The position numbers and the translations under genes are program-made. The notes under the pieces are model-generated. The model searched no databases and was not told where the DNA came from. It was given only the letters and a program-made list of their open reading frames with translations. From positions 1 through 34,881 of the forward strand of contig JAMOVR010000199.1 in NCBI GenBank assembly GCA_027061945.1: 34,881 bases of DNA. The letters run 5' to 3'. Source of the DNA: Candidatus Heimdallarchaeota archaeon (GTDB lineage Archaea; Asgardarchaeota; Heimdallarchaeia; Heimdallarchaeales; JAJRWK01). Below are positions 22,881-31,776 of this stretch, in pieces (the stretch's first letter is position 1; every line of letters begins with the position of its first letter).

Positions 22881-24743
22881 ATGACTTACGTATTCCCACG
22901 AACAAAAATAATTGATCTCGAAAAGCAAAAAATAATAAATATTAATCCTCCAGCTAATATTTTAAAACAATATCTGGGTGGAAGAGGAATAGGCACATAT
23001 TTCTTCTATAAATATTCTTATCCTAAAGATGCATTTGACCCTGAAAACATGTTGGTATTCGCAACAGGACCTTTAACAGGAACGAGTTTTCCAACAGCTG
23101 CAAGAATAACTTTAGTCTCGCGTTCTCCACTAACTAATACTGTAAGCTCAAGTAACATGGGTGGTAATTGGGGCTCTCAACTTCGTAAAGCAGGAATCGA
23201 CGTATTAGGAATAAAAGGAAAATCTGAAGATTTACTGTATATACGAATTTTCAATGATGAAATTACTTTTCACAAGGACTCCGAATTAAAAGGAAAAACT
23301 ACTCATCAAACAGAAAAATATCTAAAAACAAAATATCCAAAAGCATCTGTTCTTTCAATTGGCCCTGCCGGAGAGAAACGAATTAAATACGCTTCTATTA
23401 CTCATGACTACGAACACGATTTCGGAAGAGGTGGTTTAGGAGCAGTAATGGGTTCTAAACTACTAAAGGCAGTAGTTGTAGAAGGAAACAAAGAAATCCC
23501 TATTTCGGATCCCGAAAAATACCGTTCACTAAGCAAAAAAATGACTCAAAAACTAAAAAAAGACAAATTATACTATGAATATAATCGTTCAGGAACGCTT
23601 TTTTATATGAAAATATATCAGAAGAATAGTGGAATAACTGTAAACTATTATCAACAAAATTCTCATCCGGAAATAGAAAACCTCACTGATGATAAATTTG
23701 AACCATTCCTTAAAAAACATAATAGCTGTTACAAATGCCCTGTTGCTTGTAGACATACATATGAAGTTGATTCTGAATTAGTAAGGACTCCTGAGTTTGA
23801 GAGTGTAGGAATAATAGGAGCAAATATGGGAATATTTGACTTAAAAACAGTTCTTCTATTGACTGAATATGTAACTCAACTAGGAATGGATACAATCTCT
23901 TCTGGCCAAACTTTAGCGGCATTAAGACATTTAATAAAAGAAGGAAAAGTTTCTCTAAAGGATCCTTTAGATGGAAAAACTGATTTAAACACTTTGAAAG
24001 AAACGTTCTTAAAAATAGTTATTGAAGATAATGAAACTTATGAACTCTTAAGAAATGGTGCTAAATATATAGGAGATAAATATGCTCCCGGACAGATTGC
24101 ACATACTAAAGGAATGGAGTTTCCAGTATATGAACCAAGGAAATTTACTGGTCAAGCATTAGGATATGGCGTTTCTTCTAGAGGCGGTTGTCACCTTAGA
24201 GGAGGAGCAACTATTGCAGTAGAAGCATTAGGTACTCCTATAAAATTAAGTAACACGACATGGCAAGGAAAAGGTAGACTGGTAGCAAAATCTACTCAAA
24301 TTATTGCTCTAATTGATTCGGCGGTTACTTGTGTACACGCATTTTATGCATACGTAGAAATGAATCCTATAACTAAGATCACACCTAATTTTGTAAATGC
24401 CTTGTTAACCTCAAACTTACCAAAAGTTGCTCTGAATTTTTTACACGCTAAACCATTGTCCAGGGCTTTGCAAACAATTACAGGAGAAAAGCTCTCCAGT
24501 AATCAGTTATTCTCTATCGGTCAAAGAATATTGACCTTAGAACGTATAATAAACCTTAACTATGGTTTTTCTAAAAAAGATGACTTCTTACCAGATTTCT
24601 TTTATGAAAAATCCACTAAGGAAAACAAAGCATTAAACAAGAAAAAGTATGAAAAAGAATTAAAAAACTATTATAATGCCTTAGGATGGGACGAAAAAGG
24701 AATTCCTACCAAAAAAACGCTCCAAAAATTAAATATCAAATAA
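22881..24743 (+). CDS. Aldehyde:ferredoxin oxidoreductase family protein (W/Mo-pterin)
   Basis: Tungsten- or molybdenum-pterin oxidoreductase that oxidises aldehydes to acids with ferredoxin as acceptor. The N-terminal domain has YLGGRGIGTY, FATGPLTGTSFPTAARITL and SSSNMGGNWG. The [4Fe-4S] ligands are CYKCPVAC (from about residue 282) plus a later Cys in DSAVTCVHAF (~484). Between them, TPEFESVGIIGANMGIFD and SRGGCHLRGGA are typical of the AOR family. At 620 residues it matches AOR/FOR length. The substrate subclass (AOR, FOR, GAPOR or another) cannot be told from reading. It is divergent from the Arf-like gene across a 143-nt spacer. ATG 22881 lacks a Shine-Dalgarno site. Confidence 0.92.
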   Translation: MTYVFPRTKIIDLEKQKIININPPANILKQYLGGRGIGTYFFYKYSYPKDAFDPENMLVFATGPLTGTSFPTAARITLVSRSPLTNTVSSSNMGGNWGSQLRKAGIDVLGIKGKSEDLLYIRIFNDEITFHKDSELKGKTTHQTEKYLKTKYPKASVLSIGPAGEKRIKYASITHDYEHDFGRGGLGAVMGSKLLKAVVVEGNKEIPISDPEKYRSLSKKMTQKLKKDKLYYEYNRSGTLFYMKIYQKNSGITVNYYQQNSHPEIENLTDDKFEPFLKKHNSCYKCPVACRHTYEVDSELVRTPEFESVGIIGANMGIFDLKTVLLLTEYVTQLGMDTISSGQTLAALRHLIKEGKVSLKDPLDGKTDLNTLKETFLKIVIEDNETYELLRNGAKYIGDKYAPGQIAHTKGMEFPVYEPRKFTGQALGYGVSSRGGCHLRGGATIAVEALGTPIKLSNTTWQGKGRLVAKSTQIIALIDSAVTCVHAFYAYVEMNPITKITPNFVNALLTSNLPKVALNFLHAKPLSRALQTITGEKLSSNQLFSIGQRILTLERIINLNYGFSKKDDFLPDFFYEKSTKENKALNKKKYEKELKNYYNALGWDEKGIPTKKTLQKLNIK

Positions 24744-24763
24744 ATAACTCTTTTTAAGAAATT

Positions 24764-24811
24764 ATGGCGTGAAAGTCTCCTCCTTTCGAGAACGGCGAGG
24801 AAAAGATAAGA
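24764..24811 (+). repeat. 48-bp inverted repeat, copy A (IS605-type left end-like)
   Basis: The sequence beginning ATGGCGTGAAAGTCTCC and ending GGAAAAGATAAGA is repeated exactly, inverted, at 25759-25806. It contains a hairpin-forming core (TCCTC...GAGGA) and resembles the left-end motif of the other remnants. No right end is recognised downstream of this copy. The rest of the gap to 24984 shows no supported gene. Confidence 0.85.
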
Positions 24812-24984
24812 TTCTATGTCAATGTCAATGCCTGCCGGTTTTTATTGTAGAATTGGAACAATACATAGAAGATATCAGAAAGTTAGAACAATCTCTATCT
24901 CTTGTGGAAAGAAAAATGCTAATATATATCTAAAATATTAAAAAAGATAAATAATTTTTCAGGGAGATAATAATAATAAAAAAA

Positions 24985-25500
24985 TTATCCTATTTTATTG
25001 AAGGGATCAAAAGAGACAAATTTGTAATTAAGAGGATTCGTTTCTAAAATAATTACGTTTCCTTCACTTTTTAGCCAACCACCACTTTCACCGGGATTTA
25101 GATGAAGAGTTTTTTCATGTTTTTCCTCAACTTTTTCATGCGTATGGCCTGAAAATACTATATCATATTTGTTAGAATCGATTAATGATTCAACTAGATA
25201 ATGAATATGTCCATGAGTAAAAGCAATTTTAATGCCATCAATTTCTCCAACCCATGTGTATTCAGCTATTTCTCCACCAAAGTTCTGGAATATTTCACGC
25301 ATAAACTTTTTTTCTCCGTCGTTATTTCCAAATACAGCTTTTACTGGAACTCCTAAGTTGAATAATTTTTTCGCCGTGAAGGGTGAAATTATGTCACCTA
25401 AATGAATTATTAATTCAACACCCTTTTCTTTAAAGATTTTAAGAGCATTTTCTACAGCAATTCCGTTATCATGAGAGTCTGAGATAATACCGATTTTCAT
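24985..25500 (-). CDS. YfcE/MJ0936-type metallophosphoesterase
   Basis: Calcineurin-like phosphoesterase of the small YfcE/MJ0936 family, which hydrolyses phosphodiesters with two metal ions. All metal-binding motifs are present (numbered from the ORF-track start): SDSHDN (Asp9, His11), HLGDI (Asp37), GNND (Asn60), THGH (His97) and GHTHEK (His120, His122). At 171-172 residues it is the usual length and has no signal peptide. The likely start is ATG 25500; TTG 25503 is the ORF-track choice. The natural substrate is unknown for most members. It is enclosed by the two copies of the 48-bp inverted repeat, with a transposon remnant upstream. Confidence 0.92.
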   Translation of the reverse strand: MKIGIISDSHDNGIAVENALKIFKEKGVELIIHLGDIISPFTAKKLFNLGVPVKAVFGNNDGEKKFMREIFQNFGGEIAEYTWVGEIDGIKIAFTHGHIHYLVESLIDSNKYDIVFSGHTHEKVEEKHEKTLHLNPGESGGWLKSEGNVIILETNPLNYKFVSFDPFNKIG

Positions 25501-25564
25501 CAAGATAATGAATGAATAAAAGATTATTTTTAGATTAGGTTTTATTCTGACATACTTTTTGCAT

Positions 25565-25806
25565 GTGAACTATCCCCTGCTTTTGTAATAGGCTCCTCGC
25601 ATCATCAAGAAAGACTATTTGTCTCAGAATCATTTCCATCTCATTGTAAGAACTGAATGGATTTTTCTCTAGTTTTTCTTTCAACAGACACTATAAAATG
25701 GTGTATTTAATTTTAGTTTTTTACTAAAATATTGCTATAAATGACCAACAATATCAGTTCTTATCTTTTCCTCGCCGTTCTCGAAAGGAGGAGACTTTCA
25801 CGCCAT
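25565..25806 (-). mobile_element. IS605-type mini-element remnant (minus orientation)
   Basis: The remnant runs from the left-end-like repeat (25759-25806, minus strand) to a right end at 25565. On the minus strand, TTCTTACAATGAGATGG and TCTTTCTTGATGATGCGAGG align with the TnpB tail of the remnants at 11.4 and 28.9 kb, and GGATAGTTCACATG closes it. Its right-end hairpin has partly decayed. No transposase coding capacity remains. The element lies between the phosphodiesterase and the aminopeptidase genes and accounts for most of that 370-nt gap. Confidence 0.6.
25759..25806 (-). repeat. 48-bp inverted repeat, copy B
   Basis: Exact reverse complement of 24764-24811. This copy is joined to a recognisable right end at 25565 and so forms the left end of the mini-element. 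Identity stops abruptly on both sides. Confidence 0.85.
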
Positions 25807-25870
25807 CGAATTGAATAAGTAACACACCTTATTAACTAATTTTGCTACCCAAGTACCGAGGGTTGACAGA

Positions 25871-28477
25871 ATGAACCTCTTTGAGAATATTCAAATGTGT
25901 AAACATCACTGGGTTGGAGGTAAAATTGTCCATTGGTATACCCATCTAGACGAAGAAAACAAAAAATTTGTTATTCCAGGAGCAAAACCACATTTTCCAC
26001 CAGACCATCCCATAGACATAAATCATGTAAAATTAGAATTCCGATTTGATATAGAAAATGAAATTGCCTATGGGCAAACTACGTTATCTTGCCTTACTCG
26101 TCATAAAGAACTTGAAATCTTGAAACTAGATGCTAAAGAAATGACAATAGAAAAAGTACTAGTCGATGGAAAAACAGTTTCTTTCGAGAACACTGGTAGA
26201 TACCTAATAATTGATCTTCCTGAAAAAAAGAAAAAAGGAGATACTTTCGAAGTTTTTATACAGCACTACACTGAACAACCACGCGCAGGAGTATACTTTG
26301 TTAAACCTGATGAAGGAGAGCCAAATAAACCAACACAAGTGTGGACACAAGGACAAGACGAAGATAGTTCATATTACTTTCCTTGTTTAGATCATCCAAG
26401 CTTCAAGCATACCAGTGAAGCAATAATACATGTAAAACCGGAGTGGTTTGCGTTAAGTAATGGAGATTTAGTCTCTTTAGAGAAAAAAGAAGAAGAATGG
26501 ATCTATCACTACAAATTTGATTTTCCCCATAGTACATATCTAATTACGATTGTGGCAGGTAAATTTATAGAAATAAGTGATGAGTGGGATGGAATTAAAA
26601 TATATTACTACGTTCCTCCTGGGAGAGAAAAAGAAGGAATCAATGCTTTTGGAGACACACCAAAAATTATTCAGTTCTTATCAGAATATTTCGGAGTAAA
26701 ATATCCTTATTCTCGATATTCGCAGATTGCAGTTGCAGATTTTATTTTTGGAGGGATGGAAAACACTACTGCAACAACACAAACAGATTTAACATTACAT
26801 GATGATCGTGCTCATATCGATTTTTCAAGTAATCCGTTAGTAGCTCATGAAGCAGTACACCAATGGTTTGGAGACTATGTTACGTGTAAAGACTGGACAC
26901 ATGCATGGTTAAACGAAGGATTCGCGACTTATTTTGAAGCTGTATTCACTGAACATTCACTTGGAAAAGATGAGTTTCGATATGAAATGCTCAGAAATAT
27001 GGAAGACTATTTTAATGAGGATGCTAAAAGATATCGGAGACCAATAGTAACAAATGTTTATAAAGAGCCTATTGATATGTTTGATTCTCACCTATATCCT
27101 GGTGGTGCTTGGAGACTACACATGCTAAGATTCATACTAGGGGAAGATCAATTTCGTGGGATCTTAAAATTTTATCTTGAGAAACATAAAGCTGGATTAG
27201 TTGAGACTTCTGATTTTCAAAGAGCAATTGAGGAAGTCACTGGAAAAAACTTAGATTGGTTTTTTGATGAGTTTATTTATAAACCGGGATATCCTATATT
27301 TAAGATAAACTATTCATGGGATAAACAAAACAAAATAGCTAAGATCTCCGTAAAGCAACAACAAGTAAAAAATGAAAGTAAAAATGATACACCTATATTC
27401 AAAATCCCCGTCACTTTACTATTTACAGATGAAAGAAATAAGAAGACAATTACGCTTGAAATAAAGGAAAAAGAACATGAATTTTATATACCCCTAGAGT
27501 TTACGCCTAAAATGTTCAGGTTTGATCCTGATTTTTGGGTCCTTAAAAAAATAGAATGGGCAGAGAATCCTCCAAAGAACATGTTGGAATATCAGTTAGA
27601 ACATGATGAAGACGTAATTGGGCGTATCGAAGCTGCAAAATTATTAGCAAAAACACCGTCTCCGGATGTAATCCGAAAATTGGGCGAAAGATTACGTAAA
27701 GATCCATTCTGGGGCGTTCAGGCAAGAATTGCCTCAGTACTTGCAAATATAGGAACTAAAGAAGCAAGGAATGAACTGATAAACTCTTTATCTATTGAAC
27801 ACCCTAAAGCAAGGAGGGGTGTTGTAAATGCTCTTGGATCTTTCTTAAGAGACAATATAGTAATGAACTCATTAAGCAGTTTTTTGTCTAATGGGGATGA
27901 AAGCTATTATGTAGAAGCCGAAGCTACTTTAAGTTTAGGAAAAATAAAAATTCCTGAAGCGTTTGATATTATTACAAAACAGTTATCTAAAGATTCTCAT
28001 GTAGAGATTATCCGTAGAATGGCATTAAAAGGTCTAGCTGAGCTTGAGATCGATAGATCCATCGAAGTATTAAAAGAGTGGTCTAAAAAGAATAAACCAA
28101 CACTAATCCGTACTGAAGCAATAACAGCATTAGGAAAATTAGGTAAAAGATATCAAACAGATGAAATATTGGAGTTCCTTGTTCCTATGCTTAAAGAAAG
28201 AAAGTTCAGAGTTAAAATGGCTGTAGTTTCAGCGATTGAGGCGATCGGGTCTCTAAAAGGTGTAAAATATCTTGAAGAAATGGAGGAAAGAGAAGTTGAT
28301 GGTAGAATAAAACGAAGAGCCTATGAGGCCATAAATAAAATACATAAAGAAGCAAAGAAACCCGAAGAAATAGATAAACTAAGAAAAGATCTTGAAGAAA
28401 TGGCAAAGACTACTAAAGAACTTAATGCAAAAGTCAGAAAATTAGAAGCAATTATTGAGAAGAATAAAGAAGAATAA
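25871..28477 (+). CDS. M1-family aminopeptidase with C-terminal HEAT repeats and coiled coil
   Basis: Zinc aminopeptidase of the M1 (gluzincin) family, 868 residues. The substrate-anchoring GGMENTTAT lies at 294-302, and the zinc site is HEAVH (326-330) with Glu349 in WLNEGFATYFE, the exact HExxH-x18-E spacing. YPGGAWRLHML supplies the usual catalytic Tyr. After the M1 core (to ~570) come HEAT/PBS-lyase repeats, residues ~585-835: DPFWGVQARIASVLANIGT, HPKARRGVVNALGSF and RKFRVKMAVVSAIEAIGS. The final ~35 residues are a coiled coil (LRKDLEEMAKTTKELNAKV). There is no signal peptide, so it is probably cytosolic. The combination is M1 plus solenoid, a layout also seen in eukaryotic TAF2, although here the active site is intact. 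Confidence 0.93.
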   Translation: MNLFENIQMCKHHWVGGKIVHWYTHLDEENKKFVIPGAKPHFPPDHPIDINHVKLEFRFDIENEIAYGQTTLSCLTRHKELEILKLDAKEMTIEKVLVDGKTVSFENTGRYLIIDLPEKKKKGDTFEVFIQHYTEQPRAGVYFVKPDEGEPNKPTQVWTQGQDEDSSYYFPCLDHPSFKHTSEAIIHVKPEWFALSNGDLVSLEKKEEEWIYHYKFDFPHSTYLITIVAGKFIEISDEWDGIKIYYYVPPGREKEGINAFGDTPKIIQFLSEYFGVKYPYSRYSQIAVADFIFGGMENTTATTQTDLTLHDDRAHIDFSSNPLVAHEAVHQWFGDYVTCKDWTHAWLNEGFATYFEAVFTEHSLGKDEFRYEMLRNMEDYFNEDAKRYRRPIVTNVYKEPIDMFDSHLYPGGAWRLHMLRFILGEDQFRGILKFYLEKHKAGLVETSDFQRAIEEVTGKNLDWFFDEFIYKPGYPIFKINYSWDKQNKIAKISVKQQQVKNESKNDTPIFKIPVTLLFTDERNKKTITLEIKEKEHEFYIPLEFTPKMFRFDPDFWVLKKIEWAENPPKNMLEYQLEHDEDVIGRIEAAKLLAKTPSPDVIRKLGERLRKDPFWGVQARIASVLANIGTKEARNELINSLSIEHPKARRGVVNALGSFLRDNIVMNSLSSFLSNGDESYYVEAEATLSLGKIKIPEAFDIITKQLSKDSHVEIIRRMALKGLAELEIDRSIEVLKEWSKKNKPTLIRTEAITALGKLGKRYQTDEILEFLVPMLKERKFRVKMAVVSAIEAIGSLKGVKYLEEMEEREVDGRIKRRAYEAINKIHKEAKKPEEIDKLRKDLEEMAKTTKELNAKVRKLEAIIEKNKEE

Positions 28478-28554
28478 CTTTAGTTTATTTTTTGAGATGA
28501 TCTTGTTTTTTATGTTCCTTTTTTTGAAAAATATCGCGAATGTTATTTAACACT

Positions 28555-28604
28555 ATCGGCGGGAAGTCCTCTTCCGAGAGGGAGGGGATGAAATTAAAGC
28601 CGAT
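28555..28604 (+). repeat. IS605-type left-end hairpin
   Basis: The core CCTCTTCC-GAGA-GGGAGGGG pairs over 8 bp around a GNRA-like loop and is enclosed by ATCGGC / GCCGAT. The same layout, with different outer bases, occurs at 10.15 kb. It is the left boundary of the remnant that ends at 29038. Confidence 0.6.
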
Positions 28605-28855
28605 AATCTTTATAAATCGTTTGCAATCTCTTTCATAGTTCGTTCGAGTTATTGATAACTGTGAAATACGAGTTAGATAAAGGCTCCCATTCAGTATATT
28701 CGTTATATTACCACCTAATCTTTGTAGTGAAATACAGAAGAAAGGTCATTAGCCCACCAGAATTGACAACGTAATAAAACAAAAAAAATAAGAGAAATTT
28801 CAGATACTTTCGCGGTGAGAATACTGGCTATTGAAAGTGATGAAGACCATTCCAC

Positions 28856-29038
28856 ATGTTATTCAAGTCAACTCCTAAATTAGACATCCTCAAAATCAAG
28901 ACAGGGACGAGACGCCCCGTAACGCCTGTGGAAAGAAGACCTCTACTCCGAACTATTTCTTACAGTAAAGGAAGTGGTTTTGGGGCAAGTTTTCTTGATG
29001 AAGCAGGAAGCTCCTTGCCAAAGCAAGGGGTAGTTCAT
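28856..29038 (+). pseudogene. tnpB C-terminal tail remnant with right end
   Basis: LDILKIKTGTRRPVTPVERR matches the region after the TnpB zinc finger. The canonical end MKQEAPCQSKG-stop (28998-29033) is present in a different frame, so the 68-residue ORF of the track is not a gene. The right-end hairpin CTCCTTGC-CAAA-GCAAGGGG and TAGTTCAT follow. The last ~69 nt differ from the 11.4-kb fossil at only about six positions. With the left end at 28555 this is a ~480-nt deletion derivative; the 250 nt between (28605-28855) shows no gene. It ends 31 nt before the ClC gene, whose promoter may lie within it. Confidence 0.75.
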
Positions 29039-29068
29039 AAAAGAATTGTTATTCTGAAATAAATTAAA

Positions 29069-30769
29069 ATGGTAGTTGAAGCCAAAATGTCTTTGAAAAG
29101 CGATATAATGAGTCAGAGCTTTATCGGTTATGTTAGATTATGGGTACCACTTTCTATTGCAATTGGAATTGGTTCCGGTTTATTAATGACTTTATTTTTT
29201 ATAACCGTAGAAACTATGCGCTCTGCTTTATCACAAATACCTATTTATTATACTATGATTATGGGTGGGATTGTCACTGCTATCGCCGTAAAATACTATG
29301 GGCCTTCTATTCAGGGGAGTGGCGTTAGTGAATATATTGCAGCAAGGCATGGAAAAACGAAATTTGATTTAAAGGGAGGGATTACTAAATTTGTTACTTC
29401 TTCCGTAGTTATGGGTAGTGGATGCATAGTTGGTTCAGAGGGCCCTGCAATATATGTTGGTGGAACATTATCTCAATTAATCCCACAAAAAATTAGTAAA
29501 TTTCCTATTAAAAGAGAAACAATTACTGTTTTGGGAGGGGCAGCAGCTACTGCAGCATTATTTCAAGCACCACTTGGCGGAACAATTTTTGCAGCAGAAA
29601 TTCCTTATCGTCATGATATTGACGCTCCTGCCTATACACCTTCTTTTCTTGCGGCGATCACTGGATTTTTGACGTTTAGATATTCAACTAAGTTAATATT
29701 TGGAGCACCACCAAGGTTATTAACGCTCCATATTGGCACTTATCATGAAAACTTTCAAGGTTTTCTCTTTGCGTTATTAGTCGGCCTCAGTGCAGGACTA
29801 GTTGGACTATTATTTGTTAATATTTTCTGGCTCTCAAGAAAACTTTCTACAAAATATTTTTCTGACACTGTTAGACCAATTATAGGTACTATCCTAGCCG
29901 CAATTACTGTTTTCTTGATCGTTACACTTGTCTCTCAAGAACCCCCGTTAAACTGGAATGGTTTTGATATGCTTAACACTTTAGACCAGGAAAACGAGTT
30001 TGATGTTCTGACCTATAGTTTTTTGATTATCTTAACAATTTTAGGAACATCTTTTACTGTAGGTTTTGGTGTTAGTGGTGGTGTTTTTGCGCCCGCTTTA
30101 GTTGTTGGTGGAGGTGTTGGTGGGATCATTGGTCTTCTATTAGATCCTGCTAATGCTTCTGCATATATTGTGCTTGGAATGAGTGCAAGTCATACTGCTA
30201 CTACTAAAACACCTATTGCTTCCTTAGTTCTAATAATTGAATTGACAGGATATCCAACAGTATTCCTTGCACCATTAGCAATAGCTAATGTTGTTGCGTA
30301 CTTCGTCTCTGGGAAAAAATCTCTATATACTGGCCAGTACAACGATCGTGCAGAAGCATTCTTGAAGGATATTGAAGAGCATGAAATACTTCATAATTAT
30401 AAAGTAAAAGACATAATGACAACTAATGTTATTAGTATAAAGTCTAATTTTCCTGTTCATGCAGCAAAACAAATTATTCTCGAAACTGGGAAGCATACAT
30501 TGCCAGTTGTTGGTCCTGAAAACAAGGTTATAGGCATAATTACTCCAGAAATCATAAGAAATGCGCCTGATGATGAACCAGTTACTAAATATATGGAAAC
30601 TCGGTTTTATACAGTGCCTCCTGATATAACTCTAAAAGAATTATTTGACTTGTTCATAAAAATAGATGATGAACGGGTAATCGTTACAAATCAAGAAAAT
30701 CAGTTGTTAGGCATAGTAACAGTTAGAGATCTAATAAGAACGACTCGCAAAGCAATTGTTTTAAAGTAA
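29069..30769 (+). CDS. ClC-family chloride channel/transporter with CBS pair
   Basis: Integral membrane anion channel or Cl-/H+ exchanger, 566 residues. The ClC signature loops are present in modified form: GSGVSE (83-88, usually GSGIP), GSEGP (122-126, with the gating Glu124) and GVSGGVFAPALVVGG near 345. TPIASLVLIIELTG is the conserved late helix. About ten hydrophobic helices span residues 18-420. The C-terminal ~125 residues hold two CBS motifs (VKDIMTTNVISIKSNFPVHA and VTKYMETRFYTVPPDITLKE), which usually sense adenine nucleotides. The start may be ATG 29069 or 29087; neither has a clear ribosome binding site. It lies directly downstream of a TnpB-tail remnant. Confidence 0.94.
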   Translation: MVVEAKMSLKSDIMSQSFIGYVRLWVPLSIAIGIGSGLLMTLFFITVETMRSALSQIPIYYTMIMGGIVTAIAVKYYGPSIQGSGVSEYIAARHGKTKFDLKGGITKFVTSSVVMGSGCIVGSEGPAIYVGGTLSQLIPQKISKFPIKRETITVLGGAAATAALFQAPLGGTIFAAEIPYRHDIDAPAYTPSFLAAITGFLTFRYSTKLIFGAPPRLLTLHIGTYHENFQGFLFALLVGLSAGLVGLLFVNIFWLSRKLSTKYFSDTVRPIIGTILAAITVFLIVTLVSQEPPLNWNGFDMLNTLDQENEFDVLTYSFLIILTILGTSFTVGFGVSGGVFAPALVVGGGVGGIIGLLLDPANASAYIVLGMSASHTATTKTPIASLVLIIELTGYPTVFLAPLAIANVVAYFVSGKKSLYTGQYNDRAEAFLKDIEEHEILHNYKVKDIMTTNVISIKSNFPVHAAKQIILETGKHTLPVVGPENKVIGIITPEIIRNAPDDEPVTKYMETRFYTVPPDITLKELFDLFIKIDDERVIVTNQENQLLGIVTVRDLIRTTRKAIVLK

Positions 30770-30822
30770 TTCTCTTTTGCCCTAACATCTATTTTAATTT
30801 ACTTCTTCTTTGAATTTAATCT

Positions 30823-31692
30823 GTGAAATGCCAAGCATGTGGCCCCGAAATAGATCATGACATTGTCATACAATGTCCATATTGTAAAGGCTTGTTCTGC
30901 GAAAAGCATATTGAGCCCATGAATCATAATTGCCCTGCATTATATGGAACCATGGGACCAATAATTAATATGGAGAACTTAATCTCTAATTTTACTGGTT
31001 CCCAAGAAAAATTTGTAAGGTCAATTAGTCCTGAGGATGAAAAACAGTATTATGAACAAGTTCTAAAAGAAAGTCCTGGAATAATTACATTAGGTAATGA
31101 ACAGCTTGATTTGTTTGCTGGCACACTACTTATTTTTCTAGCATTAAGTGGAATTACAAATATTTATAAAATGTTTACAGGTGATTTTAATGCTATCTTT
31201 GGCGTTATTATTGATTTTATGATTATTGCTCCTGGTTTTATTTTACATGAACTTTCTCACAAATATATGGCACTCAAAAAGAAGTTTTACGCTAGATATG
31301 TGTTATATGAAAAAGGAATATGGTTAACATTGTTAACTGCTCTGATTGGAATTGGTTTTATCGTTCCTGGTTTTGTTGCAATATTAGGCCGGCCTAATAA
31401 AGAAGAAAATGGTGAAATAAGCATTGTAGGCCCTGCTACAAACATTTTTTTTGCCTTAATTGGCCTCTCCTTAATAGGAATATCTCAAGGAATATTAGGT
31501 ATAACTGGAGGAGTTCTACTTTACATTTTTTATAGAATTGTATTTATCAACGGATTTATTGCTTTGTTTAATTTACTCCCATTTTGGAATTTAGACGGTG
31601 CTAAAGTATTTAAGTGGAATAAAATATATTGGTTTTCTTTAACTCTTATTTCACTATTAATGTTTTTATTTTCAATATTTTACTCGCCATAA
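30823..31692 (+). CDS. AN1-type zinc finger fused to site-2-like (M50) protease
   Basis: A 289-residue membrane metalloprotease with an N-terminal zinc finger. The ligands C3, C6, C18, C21, C26, H29, H35 and C37 give C-x2-C-x11-C-x2-C-x4-C-x2-H-x5-H-x-C, an exact AN1 layout. A linker follows, then membrane helices with the zinc site HELSH (142-146) and the third-ligand motif NLLPFWNLDG (250-259). This is the core of M50/site-2 proteases, which cut transmembrane substrates inside the bilayer. AN1 fingers in eukaryotes occur in ubiquitin-linked stress proteins, so substrate recruitment is a plausible role (inference). The start is GTG with no Shine-Dalgarno site; TTTTAATTTA ~27 nt upstream suggests a leaderless transcript. 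Confidence 0.9.
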   Translation: MKCQACGPEIDHDIVIQCPYCKGLFCEKHIEPMNHNCPALYGTMGPIINMENLISNFTGSQEKFVRSISPEDEKQYYEQVLKESPGIITLGNEQLDLFAGTLLIFLALSGITNIYKMFTGDFNAIFGVIIDFMIIAPGFILHELSHKYMALKKKFYARYVLYEKGIWLTLLTALIGIGFIVPGFVAILGRPNKEENGEISIVGPATNIFFALIGLSLIGISQGILGITGGVLLYIFYRIVFINGFIALFNLLPFWNLDGAKVFKWNKIYWFSLTLISLLMFLFSIFYSP

Positions 31693-31776
31693 TTCCGGCT
31701 TTCAAATTTATTCTATAATACGATTATTTTTTGTAGTTTGATAAACTATATCTTCTTTATAATAAATAATTGTTAT

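Noticed and set aside
24818-24945. Small ORF starting MSMSMPAGF between the AOR and phosphodiesterase genes
   Set aside because: It has no Shine-Dalgarno site, homology or domain that I can recognise, and lies next to a transposon end. It is probably chance.
28856-29062. 68-aa plus-strand ORF as a gene
   Set aside because: It is the decayed TnpB C-terminus; the canonical end is in another frame and the upstream catalytic parts are missing.
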